Below, piece after piece: positions 1-54,143 of a DNA stretch of 64,000 nucleotides (positions are counted from its first letter, which is position 1; each line of letters opens with the position of its first letter). The stretch spans positions 26,775,001-26,839,000 of the forward strand of contig NC_056550.1 in NCBI RefSeq assembly GCF_910596095.1. The letters are read 5' to 3'. Source of the DNA: Thunnus maccoyii (Eukaryota; Chordata; Actinopteri; Scombriformes; Scombridae). A model generated the notes under the pieces. That model saw only the letters and a list, made by a program, of their open reading frames with translations. It searched no databases and was not told where the DNA came from. Made by a program: the position numbers and the translations under genes.

Positions 1-4631
<4,631 letters not shown>

Positions 4632-4760
4632 AGGTGAAAACGCCTCCAACCTCGATCCTTAACCCTCCTTCCGAGCCGCTCGGTCCTTCCCGTCCGTCCA
4701 GTCCGGATCTCTCACACGTAACGGTACCGAGTCGCACATCACACAGGTGGTTTCAGACTC

Positions 4761-4781
4761 CCCCCCCCCCCCCCCCCCCCG
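4761..4781. repeat. Poly-C tract in nde1 3' UTR
   Basis: A run of about 20 cytosines lies about 130 bp after the nde1 stop codon. It creates spurious proline ORFs in this region. Confidence 0.9.
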
Positions 4782-5639
4782 CCTCTTCAGGACACCAGCC
4801 ATCATAGATGATATATCGTACTGTGGATACTTTGGGATGTCTGTCAGAGTGTTTTGTTTGTTTATTAACAGGACTCCTTTCAGCACTTCAGCACTTAGCT
4901 TGAACTAACTACTGGCCTCGAGCTGCATGTCTCGTCAAGAAAAGCAGCAAACACCTCGACTGAATATGATCTGCCAATCAAGAAAACACTTTTAAACACA
5001 CCTCTGCAAGCCTTAATGTTTTTAATGAAACACTGTTTTTTTTTTTACCACTATGACAGATGTTAGAAAAATTACTTATCTAGAGCATAATGTTGAATGG
5101 AACAATTTACTAACTACTACTTTTGTATTTGAAAGAAAAATTGGCACTTTTTAAATCCAGACCCAGCCTACACCTTGTGCCCATCAGCGGTACTGCATGT
5201 ACAGCTGCCTTAATTGATATTTTTTTGTATACAAACGATGAATCAAATGTGAATGGATGGTTGTTTGTCGTAACGAAGGCACAGACATTTATCACTGCTG
5301 AGATCTTTTGCCTCTTTTTTAGCTGATATTTGTGGTTTTACAGAACCATTTACTGTATGATTCACTCTCACTCTGGCAGTTGTTTATTTTGACTCTGAAT
5401 GAGGAAATTTAGTGTTTGTTTTTTTTAAAGGTGACTACATGTAGCTGGATGTATTGTTGCTTTTCCTCCTGACACAACTGAGTACAGTGCGAGAGGAAGC
5501 GTCGCTGCCTCTACGTCGTCCCTGATGATAGAAGCAGAAGTTCAACTGGAAGTTTAAAAGCTGCTGTTGGTATCTGACTGAATGAACACATGACCTTTTC
5601 CCACAGCGCCACCCTCAGGACAAACTTCACATTTCTGGC

Positions 5640-5800
5640 TTCACTACTGTTAAGGCTGTAAGATGAATTTAAAGGAAAAAGGAGGCGATTATCTATATTT
5701 TTCATATTCAACAAATCTCACGTGCAGAGCCAAACCAACGATGAACTGATCTACTAACAAGTATCACGTTTGAGTGTGAATGTAAATGTATGTTAGTGTG
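5640..5800 (+). repeat. Dispersed repeat fragment (copy also at 150-245 and near 36735)
   Basis: It shares CAGAGCCAAACCAAC and GATCTACTAACAAGTATC with 185-245. It also shares the lead-in ATATTTTTC..TCAACAAATCTCACGT theme with 36755-36795. No coding potential is seen. Confidence 0.6.
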
Positions 5801-6689
5801 TGTTTTTATAGTTACACCATTGGTCAGGCAGCAGTGTCGGAGTTTCCTCATTGGCTGTTACACTTTAAGAATTAATTAGCATAAGATGATGGAATCAGAG
5901 GACAGCAGACTGTTTCCTGCTCCGAGCTCTGACGCTCTCAGCTGTGGTGTTAAATGCAGAGAAGTCAGCTAAACTCCTGTTAAAACAGACTCTGCGTCTC
6001 CTCCTCTACCGTCCCATGTGATCGATGCTCAGCGGTGTGTTTGGATTTTATAACTGAACTGATACCAGGAAGTCAGCTTTTTATTTCTCTGTTGTTGAGG
6101 TTTTCACGTCACAAACGAGCGTTAAAACACGAGTCTTGCAGGTAAAACAGGAGACTCGTGTAGCTGTTATATCCGTTTAGCGTGGGGCGGCTGCTCTGCA
6201 GGTGCGCTTGATTTGACTAACTGTGGTAACCGGGTGGAGATAAGCCTCCTGAATTCGCACCCAGAATGCTGTTAAATCTTTCATTTGTAATTTCCACCAC
6301 AGCCTCCGTAATTCCTGACCATGAAAGAGGCAGAAAAAAGGCTCATAGACGCATCAGAAGGAGACTTCAAGCACCAGAAATAACCATCACTCTGATTAAA
6401 CACTTCAGAGTGAAAAACGAGAGACGTCTGCAGAGTGAAACAGATGAAAGAACAGAGAGAGTTAACAGATAATTAGAATTAAAATAAGTTCTCTTTCAAA
6501 TCAAACATCTCAAGATATGAGTGTAAAGTATTGTTGTTGCAGCTGCATGTATTTATGTTTTGACTCAGTCGTCATGTGATGCTACTTTATTACACTTTAC
6601 CAGCAAATATTACTGGGACCAGTACAGAAAATTACAGATGAGTATTTATTATCCAGAAAGTCACATTAGGGACACGACCACTGACTGTT

Positions 6690-7121
6690 TCACACATTAA
6701 CCAGACACGGTCCAGACACATACTTGGTTTTGACCCAACAAGGTCTTGCAGACCATATCTGGACCACATCATGTGGGTGTTTGGGTCCTCGGGTGCATGC
6801 AACATGGAGAGAGATGATGTCAGTGAAGTCGAGTGTAAGTGGGACTTTTTCTTTTTGGCCAAACTTGAGCAAAGTGACCATTATGTACAGATCAACATCT
6901 GTACTGTATTCTAGGGTGACAGCAGTGTCCAACAACTGCAAAATAAATGGCAGGTCCTGTCTGAGGTCATTTATTTTTGCTGATAATGTCAAAGGTTTAC
7001 TGCACCGTGTTGGGAAAGATGAGATCAGTGTGGTGGACAAAGCTCCAATGAGCTGAATCTGTACGTCAGCTTTTATAGTCTCCTGTGTCTGTCTGGCTCC
7101 TCCCAAACTGTATGACATCAC
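6690..7121 (-). other. Unrecognised 143-codon open frame, probably repeat-derived
   Basis: An ATG-to-stop frame of 143 codons lies on the minus strand, with another of 110 codons on the plus strand (6724-7056). Neither protein resembles a family I recognise. No promoter, splice or poly-A signal fits. Composition differs mildly from the surrounding AT-rich spacer. I judge it more likely a decayed repeat than a gene. Confidence 0.25.
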
Positions 7122-7659
7122 TGTAGGACTTCATTTTTTAATTCTGAATGGTCAGTGATACAGACTGAAATCAACTCCTAGTGGGGGGGGGGGGAGGGAT
7201 GGGTTCCTATACGCTGAACACACTGGTCTTTGTCCCGTGTCGCTATGACCTTCTGTTCCTGAGATATAAAAAATGTTAAAACTTGTTAAAATCTTACTGC
7301 AATTTTTATGGAAAAACTGTAATTTTATATCTTCTGACTAGTAATGAAAGTGCAAAACTTGGCGTACATGTGCAGATGAGATGATCATGCACTTCAAATT
7401 TGGTACATGTAGCACTTACAGTTCTGGAGATAAACACTACAGAATATATTCCTGATTCACAAATCAGTGTGATGTTAAAGTAAAAATGTATATTTTTAGA
7501 TCTTTTCACAGGTAATTGATAAAGGAGCGAAACTATGTGCAGTGGAAAGAACTTAAGCACAAAGTCCAGAGGTTGTGATATGAAGCACAACAAGCTGGTG
7601 AAGCTGTAAACAGTAAAGGCTTCCTGCACATGCTCAGTAGCGTCTGCCGTACACAGAAC

Positions 7660-7800
7660 TACTCTCCAGAGACTGAAAACATGATGCTGTTATTAGTGTT
7701 TGGAGCCGTTTCTAAACAAACTAACGTGACCAAACTCTTCATGATGAAGGAACATGTGACCCAGTGCAGCGCTGTGACTCACTGACGTGTTTTTAATAGT
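7660..7800 (+). repeat. Dispersed repeat fragment shared with myh11 intron 7
   Basis: The stretch TTTGGAGCCGTTTCTAAAC followed by AAACTAACGTGACCAAA and a GATGAAGGAACA block recurs at about 37590-37655. This marks it as an interspersed repeat. Confidence 0.6.
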
Positions 7801-9505
7801 TTCTGGAACAACAACGGAGGAATAAATAATATATATCAGGCTTTGATTCACACACAATACTAGTTAGTACATCAGTTTATTATTGGTTTGGTTTTGCACA
7901 TCTGTTGACAATAAGAATAATATAGAAAATCTTCAGCTTCATCCTTTCAAGCGCTGCTAGCAGAAGCTTATACTTATAGTCTCGTTCCATTGTTGCACCG
8001 TCAGCGTAGCCGTCTAGTAGATCAGGCACTTTCAGACTGCGGGAGGCGTTCTTTAAAATAAATAAAGCCCTCTGCAGAGCTCCACTTCTGTCTTTGCAGG
8101 AGTGAAAATGGAAACTCCTCATGTAAATGAGGAGATATGAATACTTCAGTGAAGGCTACTTGTGTTTTATGTTAAAAAGAGAAAAGTATGTAATAGGTTG
8201 ACTTGTAGTGTTGAATACTGTACCTCTACTTTAGGATCACTAACGTAGGTTAAATATGTAGGTCGTGGTAGGAGCTGCTCAGGGCGAGTGCAAAGCAGCT
8301 GTAGCAGCAGCACACTTTACAGTAAAGGTCAAAGGTCAGTGTGAGAAAGCAGAAGCGGGAAATGGTGTTTTTTTTTTTTGTTTTGTTATGTGACTCTATT
8401 AAAGTATTTGCATGCTCACATACTAAGTGCTAAGACCTGTTTGTTGTTTTTACCTTCAGTGCTGCTTATGATGCTTCTCAAAAAGCAATAAAACTTGAAA
8501 TGTAAAAAAACAAAAAACAACCTCTTATTGATTTTTATTTCTCTTTGAAAGGAAACTGGACACAGCTGTGAGGTTTGGGTAGAGGTTTAATAGCACTTCA
8601 TTGGTTCACAAAGCAGAAAGTCCTGCGTCACAGCAGTCATCACAAGTCAGCTAATATCTTCCATCTATAAGATATTCATGAGTTTTACCGTATGTGTTGT
8701 GTTAAAATCACACTGTTCAATCTCAAGAATGAATATACAACAGTTGGGTTACAAATATAGTTTTACATTCAGTCTCCAAATAAACAAAAAAAACCCTCTG
8801 AGGATGTGTTTAAAGAAAAGCCGAGTTTGACTTTTTATATAGGAATCATTTAAACTACCTGGAATATAAATAAATATTAATAAGTTGAAATTAAATGTGA
8901 AAATAATCATGCTGAATTATTATCCTTGTTTGAGGACTTAAATCCATATTTTCTTGTATTTGCTAGTTAAATATTTCTCTTTATTTAAATAATGAGGTTT
9001 TATTTCCCCCAAATAAATAATCTGGAATCTATAAATATAAAAATATATCGGTTTAATAACGTGTCGGTATATCCAATGATTAAAGACGTATAAACCAATC
9101 TTTCTTCCGTTCAACTCCGTCAGCTGATTGTTATCTTGTAAATTAATCTTAGGTTCGGTTTCAAACAGGAAGCGGCTACTGATGCAGATTCCTGTCATCA
9201 ATAGTCTGTTTGATACAGAATTAATATGCCTGCTTTTGCATTTTGCTTGCAGGTGATCTTTTCTATGTTTGGGTTCAAATTTGGCACAAAAACCACTTGG
9301 TTAGATTCAGGGAAAGATCATTGTTAAAGTTCAAACAGGAACCGTTTAACGGCACTAAAATACTCGCCATGATGGTATAAATGTCCTGTTTAACGGCACC
9401 ATTTACTAAAGTATTTATACAAAATTTCATTCTTCTGTCCAGTCAGGTTCAGATGTAACTTTGGCCTCTTGAACTGAGTTTTGTTAATTTTTTAAAAACA
9501 ATGTA

Positions 9506-9515
9506 TTTATTTATT
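9506..9515 (-). terminator. Candidate myh11 polyadenylation signals
   Basis: Two overlapping AATAAA hexamers lie on the minus strand about 1.26 kb after the myh11 stop. They are the first such hexamers I find downstream of the stop. Use is not shown. Confidence 0.3.
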
Positions 9516-10775
9516 TTTTTAAAGGGGGGAGATAAAACCACAGGAGAGTAAAATATCAGTCACCTAGTAGAGCTGCATAGAGGAGGGAAGAAATGATGCA
9601 ACAGAGAAAAGTTTGGTTCGTCAGCGTTTTGAGTTTTTTTTAGGTAAACTAGTATTTTTGGATTGAAGCTGCCAATATTTCTCTCCAACAATCAGATAAC
9701 AATAGAAATACAATAAAACCATCTGCTGAAACTATAATAATAATTTAGATTTAAATGAACTAAACAGAGTAATGAAGGATTGGTTCATTCATTTGATAGA
9801 TAATATCATGTAACTGTGTGTTAGAGCTTGAACACTTGAGATTTTGCCTCATTGAAACAAATGAAGCAGTTGCCATGACGATGACGTCTGATGTTTGTAG
9901 AACTTTGATTAATGTCGAGGTTTGAATCAAATCATTTTTTGGATCAATATTTTGTTCCTGATTGCTGCTACAAAGTGTGGTTTGTTGAAACACTGCTGCT
10001 GAGGATCATGGGATCTGTAGTATTTGGTGCAATTTCTCTGAAACAAAGGAGAACCTGACGACGATAACATAAAAGTTGTTTAAAATGAGGAACACTAACT
10101 TTAGAAGAATGTGGATATTGAAGAAAAAGAAAAAAATTTACTTCATCAGGGCTACAAATTATTGATTCATCTGTAAATTATTTTCTCGTTTTGTCTATAA
10201 ATTGGCCCAGTGTGATTTCAAATGGTTTGTTTTATCTGAACATCAGTTTAGTTTCATATTTGACAACAAAAAGCATCAAATCTTCACATTTGAGAATCTG
10301 GAATAAACAGCAAATGTTTGTTATATTAGCTTGGAAAACAAATGAAATTATCAATAAATTAATAAAATGTTTGGGGATTGATTTTACAAGCTTTGTACGT
10401 TTAAAATGTTTTAAAAATAATTTAATGAAATTGTATAAAAGTTTTGTCAGACAGGTTTGTATTTTGTACGGAGGGTCGATGCGGTCAGCTGTGTGTTTTC
10501 TACTGTATTGTTTTGTTGGGAGATTTTTCCTTTTTGGTTGTTTTTTTTTTCTCTTTTTTTCTTTTTTTAATTACTCAGAGGCCAAAATAAATTTTAATTT
10601 CAACAAAAATCTTCAGTGTTGTTAAAACGTCCTCTTGTGTTTCTGTTTTCAGAAACATTTAGAGGTTGAAATTACTTCAAAATTTGAATTTTTACAAATA
10701 TTTTCTGGAACAGAAATGCTGCTCTGTCGAGGCACGCTCGGGTGAAATCCAATTTAAACGTGGCGTCTGGTCCCT

Positions 10776-48905
<38,130 letters not shown>

Positions 48906-50539
48906 GTTGGAAATATCACCGTCGGCGGTTGAATCAACCTGAGGCTCGCGGGCGGCGGAGTCGGTCACCGGTGGTTCAGAGGCGGTCGAGCTGACGTCTG
49001 GATCGTCACTGGCGACAGGGTCGGCCTCTGGTGCGTCGATGGGAGCGGAGTTGACCTCTGACCTTTGTTTGACCTCTGGCCTGTTGACACCACACACAGC
49101 AGAAATCAAATAATGAAAACTGTGACTAGGACTAGTTTTTCAATTAAATGAAATAATAAATAAGGAAAAATGACATTTTTTCCTTGAAAATGACTTATTC
49201 CTTTAATAAAACAGTTGCCAATTAATCCTCTATCGATTGATTAATTATTGCAGCTTCACTGTGAACGACGTCACTCTTCTCACTGGTAAAACAGTCACTT
49301 ATCCAACATGTCAAAGCCTAAAAATTAACACAACTACAGCAGCCGGTTGCAGCAGTCTTGTTATTAATAAGTGCAGATTTACACTAAATCACTAAATTAA
49401 AACCACACAAACTAGTTCCTACGTAGAGATGAGTTGTTACATCTACATATCTGACCTGACGTCTGTTAGCTTAACATAATCTGATAATTCCCTCTCACTG
49501 TAAACTGCATCAATATTACTAATAATACAACACACATATTTATCCAGGTATGCAGATCAAGTCACAAAGGATTGACAGTTAAGTTTATTTTATCCTTTTT
49601 TTATCCTAAAATGGTTATTTTTGGAAGTTATGTTACAGCTCTACAGATATCTCCTGACACCCAATTTACACATTAAAGTCTTTACTAGATGTGACATTTA
49701 TTAATGATTCAACCTGATTTAGTGAATCACTAGTTTGAAACTAACTTATCAGTTACTAAGACCCTCAGAAGGACTTAAAGCACAAACTTAGTGATGGATT
49801 TACGAGCAGCTGGTGCAGCACAGATGTGATATTTCACTTGCCGTGTAGGATATACAGTCCATGTTGAGTTACTGTTAACCTCGTTAACTTCAAAGGACAC
49901 TCCGTGACGTGGTCTACCACTTTCATACATTTCAGTGACTCACAAGAGACAGAATCATTAAAACAGTGGTCAACATCGAAGCGACAGATGCTGAGATATC
50001 CTCATTTTTAATCCTCAGTATGAGTCAAGCTCCAAAAAAGAAAAACACTGGATCCTACATTTCCCACAATGCAACACACAGCATCATTTGATTGAACTTC
50101 CCTGCTTGAGGAATCTTCAAATCACATCTTTCAAACTCCACTCCTCCAGTTTGCAACACTTTGTTTGACTTTCTGTTAAACATTTTAAAGTCCCAAGCCC
50201 TACCCTGATGACATCACTATGACATCATCAGGGTTATTTACTCTTATAGCCTTTAGAGAGAGTCCTAGAGACAGTCCTCCAGAGCCACAAAAGATGTGAC
50301 ACGGCTGTTTTCACAGGCTAGACAACTGCTCGTCATGATGAGTTGACTAAGATTAATATGTAAACTCGTGTCCCTTTAAAGTCGAATAAGAAAAATATTG
50401 AGGAAATTTACTAAAAATTATGTCAAAATCTACAACAAACAAACAAACATTATCAATTTGGAAAAAATCTGGAATCAAAATGCGAAAAAAATGCAACATT
50501 TTACAGTCGATATAATTTAAACTTAAAACTTGTTTACAG

Positions 50540-50900
50540 ATAAAGCTGCAACTATTAGTCGATTAACCAATAAATTGATCAACAGTCAATTAACGTCTGA
50601 TTCATCGTTTTGAGCCATTTTAACAAAAAAAAAAAAGAAAAAAATTTAAAAATTCTCTTGATTCCAGTTTCCTAAATGTGAATATTCTCAGGTTTCTTTA
50701 GTCCTTTATGACAGTAAACTGAATATTTTTGGGTTGTGGATAAAACATTTTATGTTGCATCTTGGGTTTTAAGAAACAGTGATCGACATCTGTTACCCTT
50801 TTCTGACTTTTTATAGACCAAACAACTAATTGACTAATCAAGAAAATAATCAACAGATTAATTGATAATGAAAATAATCATTAGTTGCAGCCGTAATTAC
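50540..50900. repeat. GCTGCAACT/ATTAATC repeat copy
   Basis: It has AAGCTGCAACTATTAGTCGA, TTTCCTAAATGTGAATATTC and GACCAAACAACTAATTGACT. It ends ATCATTAGTTGCAGCC. Confidence 0.7.
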
Positions 50901-51039
50901 AAATCTTAAGTATCTTTGTAACTTTAAGTGCCTAAATAAGCAACAATCAGTGTTAAAGTTTGGGAAATAAAAACATCTGATAAAAGAGTTTAACAGTCAA
51001 AACTCTGAGTGGTTTTTATCAGATTTGATTGACGGCGAC

Positions 51040-51620
51040 TTAAAGGACAAGTTCACAGTTTTTCCAGTGTGTCTTAAACCAGCAGTCAGGTGTCCATAGT
51101 AACAGTGAAAGAGGTTTTCCTCGCTGTAATCATTCCTCCTGTTCATACTGGATATTAAAAGATCCTTCAAATGTGCTTTCAATGGAAGTGATGGAGGCCA
51201 AAATCCACAGTGTGTCCACACAGTCATTTAAAAGTCTCTTTGAAGCTTATAAGAGGCTTCAGCAGTCTGAGTTAGTCATATCAAGTGGATATCTGACACA
51301 TTTACAGTCTTTTTAGCATCAAATTCCCTCTTTGTGTTTCCTCGGACAGTGTTTCCCTGTTGAGCTGCAGGTGGAAGTATAGTAACAAAAAGAGGGACTT
51401 TGGCACTAAAAAGACTGTAACATTCATATTAGCTTCAGATAAACATTTAAATACATTTTTGCACAGAAGGAGGACTGTGGATTTTGTCCTCCATCACTTC
51501 CATTGTAAGGTCATTATGAAGGGATCTTCTAATGGTCAGTATGAACAGGAGGAATGATTACAGCAAGAAAAACAGCTTTCACTTGTTTTAAGACTGACAT
51601 GAAAAATTGTGAACCCGTCT
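51040..51620. mobile_element. Large palindromic repeat (AAGTTCACAATTTT family), copy 2
   Basis: It begins AAAGGACAAGTTCACAGTTT and ends ACATGAAAAATTGTGAACCC. Long inner blocks pair: GTAATCATTCCTCCTGTTCA with TGAACAGGAGGAATGATTAC, and ATGGAAGTGATGGAGGCCAA with TGTCCTCCATCACTTCCAT. This is the most complete copy here, about 580 bp. Confidence 0.75.
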
Positions 51621-51837
51621 CCTTCAAGCAAACATCTCCACACCTGTCATCACATTTTAACACCAAAAACAGTTCTGAATGTAAAGAACACAAAGTAAAA
51701 CACAGCATCAAGCAGAGGAGGACAAAACATCAGTTCACAATCAAAAGATTTGTTAACCTTTCCGTGCAGATAACTTCAAGCTCTTTCTCGATCCCTCATC
51801 ACACAGAAGACTCAGTCAAACAGGTGCATTCACTCAC

Positions 51838-51867
51838 GGTTTTCTTCTCCTTCTGAGGCTCAAACTG
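51838..51867 (-). other. Possible 30-nt in-frame exon between membrane exon and exon 1
   Basis: It lies between GGCAG and GTGAGTG on the minus strand and is 30 nt long, so it would keep the frame. In the required phase it would add a basic stretch (RRRRK). The polypyrimidine tract is poor. Confidence 0.2.
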
Positions 51868-51969
51868 CTGCCTTCGCATCCACACAGAACATTTACATTT
51901 TCACAGAAGTGCCTGACAGATTACTGCTGATAACGCTACATTTCCCTAAGTTTGCATTCAGCTACTTAC

Positions 51970-52121
51970 TCACTTATTCCTGTCTCTGCCTCTGCGTGCG
52001 GGTCACAAGGCAGCGCTGTCTGCTTTGACCTCCCATTGAAGAGCAGGCAATAAAACATGAAAAGCAGCACACAGATAACCCCTATAATCAAACAACTCAG
52101 CTGCCATGCTGGAATGCCCAT
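51970..52121 (-). CDS. myh11: Candidate alternative first coding exon of myh11 with a membrane anchor
   Basis: ATG at 52119-52121 (context AACATGG) starts 50 codons plus two bases, up to donor GA|GTAAGT. Residues 8-28 form one hydrophobic segment (LIIGVICVLLFMFYCLLF core), followed by NGRSK. The short uncharged N-terminus and the basic residues after the segment predict an N-out, C-in signal anchor. Splicing to 49080 gives E51 and then the exon 1 linker in the myosin frame. Total extension is 109 residues (152 + 175 = 327 nt). If unspliced, the frame stops after 51 codons and could be a micropeptide. I do not recognise the sequence from any known family. Confidence 0.5.
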
Positions 52122-52194
52122 GTTTGGCTAACCCCTTTGCTCCTGGTAGCTTGGTAGCCCAAAGAGGGATGCTAGGGACTTAGCAGTCATGATA

Positions 52195-52204
52195 CCTTAT
52201 AAGG
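52195..52204. promoter_or_regulatory. Perfect CArG box (SRF site)
   Basis: CCTTATAAGG matches CC(A/T)6GG exactly and is palindromic. It lies 74 bp upstream of the membrane-exon ATG. SRF with myocardin drives smooth-muscle genes including mammalian MYH11 through such sites. A match is expected about once per 16 kb by chance, so position is the argument. Confidence 0.6.
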
Positions 52205-52777
52205 TGCAGCTCATGTGTCCAGCCAAGCTTACCGTTTACACCAAAATGGTGACATGTCACAAGGTGCGTCCATGTGTGGCCGTCGGCGCACAGAGCAGAG
52301 CAGGTAGCAGAAATATCAATATCCAGCATCTAACTTACACTTCAGCCCTGTTTACAGGGACATTTAATGCTTCAAGTGATGTAAAGTGAGTCAACAGACC
52401 ATATATTTGATTAAAATATCAATCCTTACACACTTTAATAGAGTCTGAATGATGCAGCAGACCACTGATATTGAATTAAACTCTTTATAATATCAATTTA
52501 TTACTCTTCAGTGCCAAATAATGACACATCTCAGTGTGTTTTGGTTTTAAGAGTAACAGATATATGACTTTTAGCTCCTAACAGGCTACTTTTTAGTTTT
52601 TCTATGAAGATATTTTGCACTTTTCTACAATTTTAAGAGATTTTGTATTAATATTATGAGGATATTTCAGCAGAAGTCCCTGCATGTTACTAGTAAAAGT
52701 CTGAATTAAAGCTGCACAGTTTAAATTTGTCTGTTTGAATTAAAAATAATCAAAATAAAAACAGTCTTCATACTCAC

Positions 52778-52870
52778 TCTGCAGTGTTTCAGTCCTCAGT
52801 GCAGGATGCAGGCTGAACTCCAGGGAAATGAGAATATCATGACAGGTAGATTAAATGATGATGATGATGA
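52778..52870 (-). other. Candidate non-coding first exon of myh11
   Basis: A stretch ending ACACTGCAGA|GTGAGTATG on the minus strand has a strong donor at 52777. It starts about 25-30 bp downstream of a TTTAAATA element. It has no in-frame coding use that I can see. It could splice to the membrane exon or directly to 49080. A GAT triplet repeat lies inside it. Confidence 0.35.
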
Positions 52871-52892
52871 TGCAGTCCTTCCTCCTCCACAC

Positions 52893-52946
52893 TATTTAAA
52901 CAGGCCCGCGACACCTGGGGGTGGAGCAGTGCGTCCGACCCGCCTC
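52893..52946 (-). promoter_or_regulatory. Candidate myh11 core promoter
   Basis: On the minus strand a TATA-like TTTAAATA (52893-52900) follows GC-rich DNA with a GGAGGCGGG box near 52938-52946. This fits transcription toward the candidate first exon. Confidence 0.35.
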
Positions 52947-53079
52947 CTCTCCAAAGTCGGCAGCAGTGCAGGAGTGATGTCCATGAGGGAGAGGAGGTGT
53001 AATTACTCTGCCTTCATATTATAACCTTGTAGGAAGAGAGGTGAACTATTATGGAATGAGTGTGTGTTTGTATTTGTAT

Positions 53080-53335
53080 TAGAGCTGCAACTAACATTAT
53101 TCTAATGATCAATTTATCATTTTATTTATGAAATGTAAGTTATATTTTGTTTGTTTTGTCTGATAAACAGTCCAAAATCCAAAGATATTTATTCTGCTCT
53201 CAAAGCAACAACATCACAGAAAAGTTGCAACAAGCTATTTTTATATTTTTTCATTGAAATATGACTAAAACAATTAAAATAGTTAAATTTTCTGTTAATC
53301 GACTAATCAATTAATCGACTAATTGTTGCCGTTTT
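53080..53335. repeat. GCTGCAACT/ATTAATC repeat copy
   Basis: It starts AGAGCTGCAACTAACATTAT, has GTCCAAAATCCAAAGATATT and ends TAATCGACTAATTGTTGCC. An AGTACTT-family fragment follows to about 53450. Confidence 0.7.
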
Positions 53336-54050
53336 TCTCAAGTTAGGTACAATTTTAAGGTACTTGTATTTTTCTTGAGTATTGCCAGCTGCCTGTTTCA
53401 ACTCACTCTGCTACATTTCAGAGGAGAATATTAGTTTTGCACATTTAATGTGCTTAAATGCATATTTCACCAATTAAAGCCTTATATGACTGTCCCACGT
53501 TTCAAACCACAACTTTCCAAAATTGGACGATGAAAAATTGACTGAAACCTGATTTAACGACTGAAACTTCTAAAATAAAAATACATATATATATATATGT
53601 ACATCATATTATATCATATTTCAAATACCTGACATCACCCTCAGTGTCAATCAACATATTTGGAAATTGTGATGACGTCATCATAAGACAAACAGCAGTA
53701 CACATGAAGTACTGGTGTGTAACAGGAAACGTCATGTTGATGATTCCTTCCATGTTTTGTTGATTTTCCTCTTTAAAAAAACGTTTAAAAAGTTGAATTC
53801 ATAATAAAACACCCCTCTGACGTCAGGAGTTTTACTGCTATTTGACCTGTATGACCTCTATGTTAACTGGAGTTAATTGTAAGTTGACTAGAATAAAACA
53901 TATGAAACATGTTTTCACCATGTTTTAGCATATTTCAATTACATCACACTCCAGGTGTAATTTAATAGCAGCCCTATTAATTAGCATTTGTTAGATGAGA
54001 TATATGCATTTGAGTTTAGCTGTTTGGTCATGCTGGCTCGCCGTAGTCTA

Positions 54051-54064
54051 GTTTCCATGGTGAC
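54051..54064 (+). promoter_or_regulatory. X-box (RFX binding site) upstream of hoatz
   Basis: GTTTCCATGGTGAC fits the RFX consensus RYYNYY-N2-RRNRAC at every position. It lies 80 bp before the hoatz ATG. RFX factors drive ciliary genes from proximal X-boxes. A forkhead-like TGTTTATTT follows at about 54103. Confidence 0.65.
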
Positions 54065-54143
54065 CAAACCAAACAAAAACGTTCACCGCTCATTTCTTTC
54101 GCTGTTTATTTGTAGTTAATATCCCGTATAATTATTTCCAGTC

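Larger units (their letters stand above)
4632..10775. other. nde1/myh11 convergent spacer with both 3' UTRs
   Basis: No further coding exon is supported. nde1 transcripts must end here; AATAAA-type signals on the plus strand occur near 6945, 7820, 8058 and 8487. The last is followed by an A-rich stretch. myh11 ends from the other side; minus-strand AATAAA signals occur at about 9506-9515. Repeat fragments occur at 5640-5800, 7660-7800 and 10155-10345. Poly-G is at about 7183-7194. Confidence 0.6.
49081..51837 (-). other. Intron between the upstream exons and myh11 exon 1
   Basis: It contains the GCTGCAACT-type repeat at 50540-50900 and the large palindrome at 51040-51620. No other exon is supported. 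Confidence 0.5.

Noticed and set aside
52111..52121. N-myristoylation of the MGIPAW start
   Set aside because: Position 6 is Trp, not the small or polar residue normally needed, so Gly2 myristoylation is unlikely.
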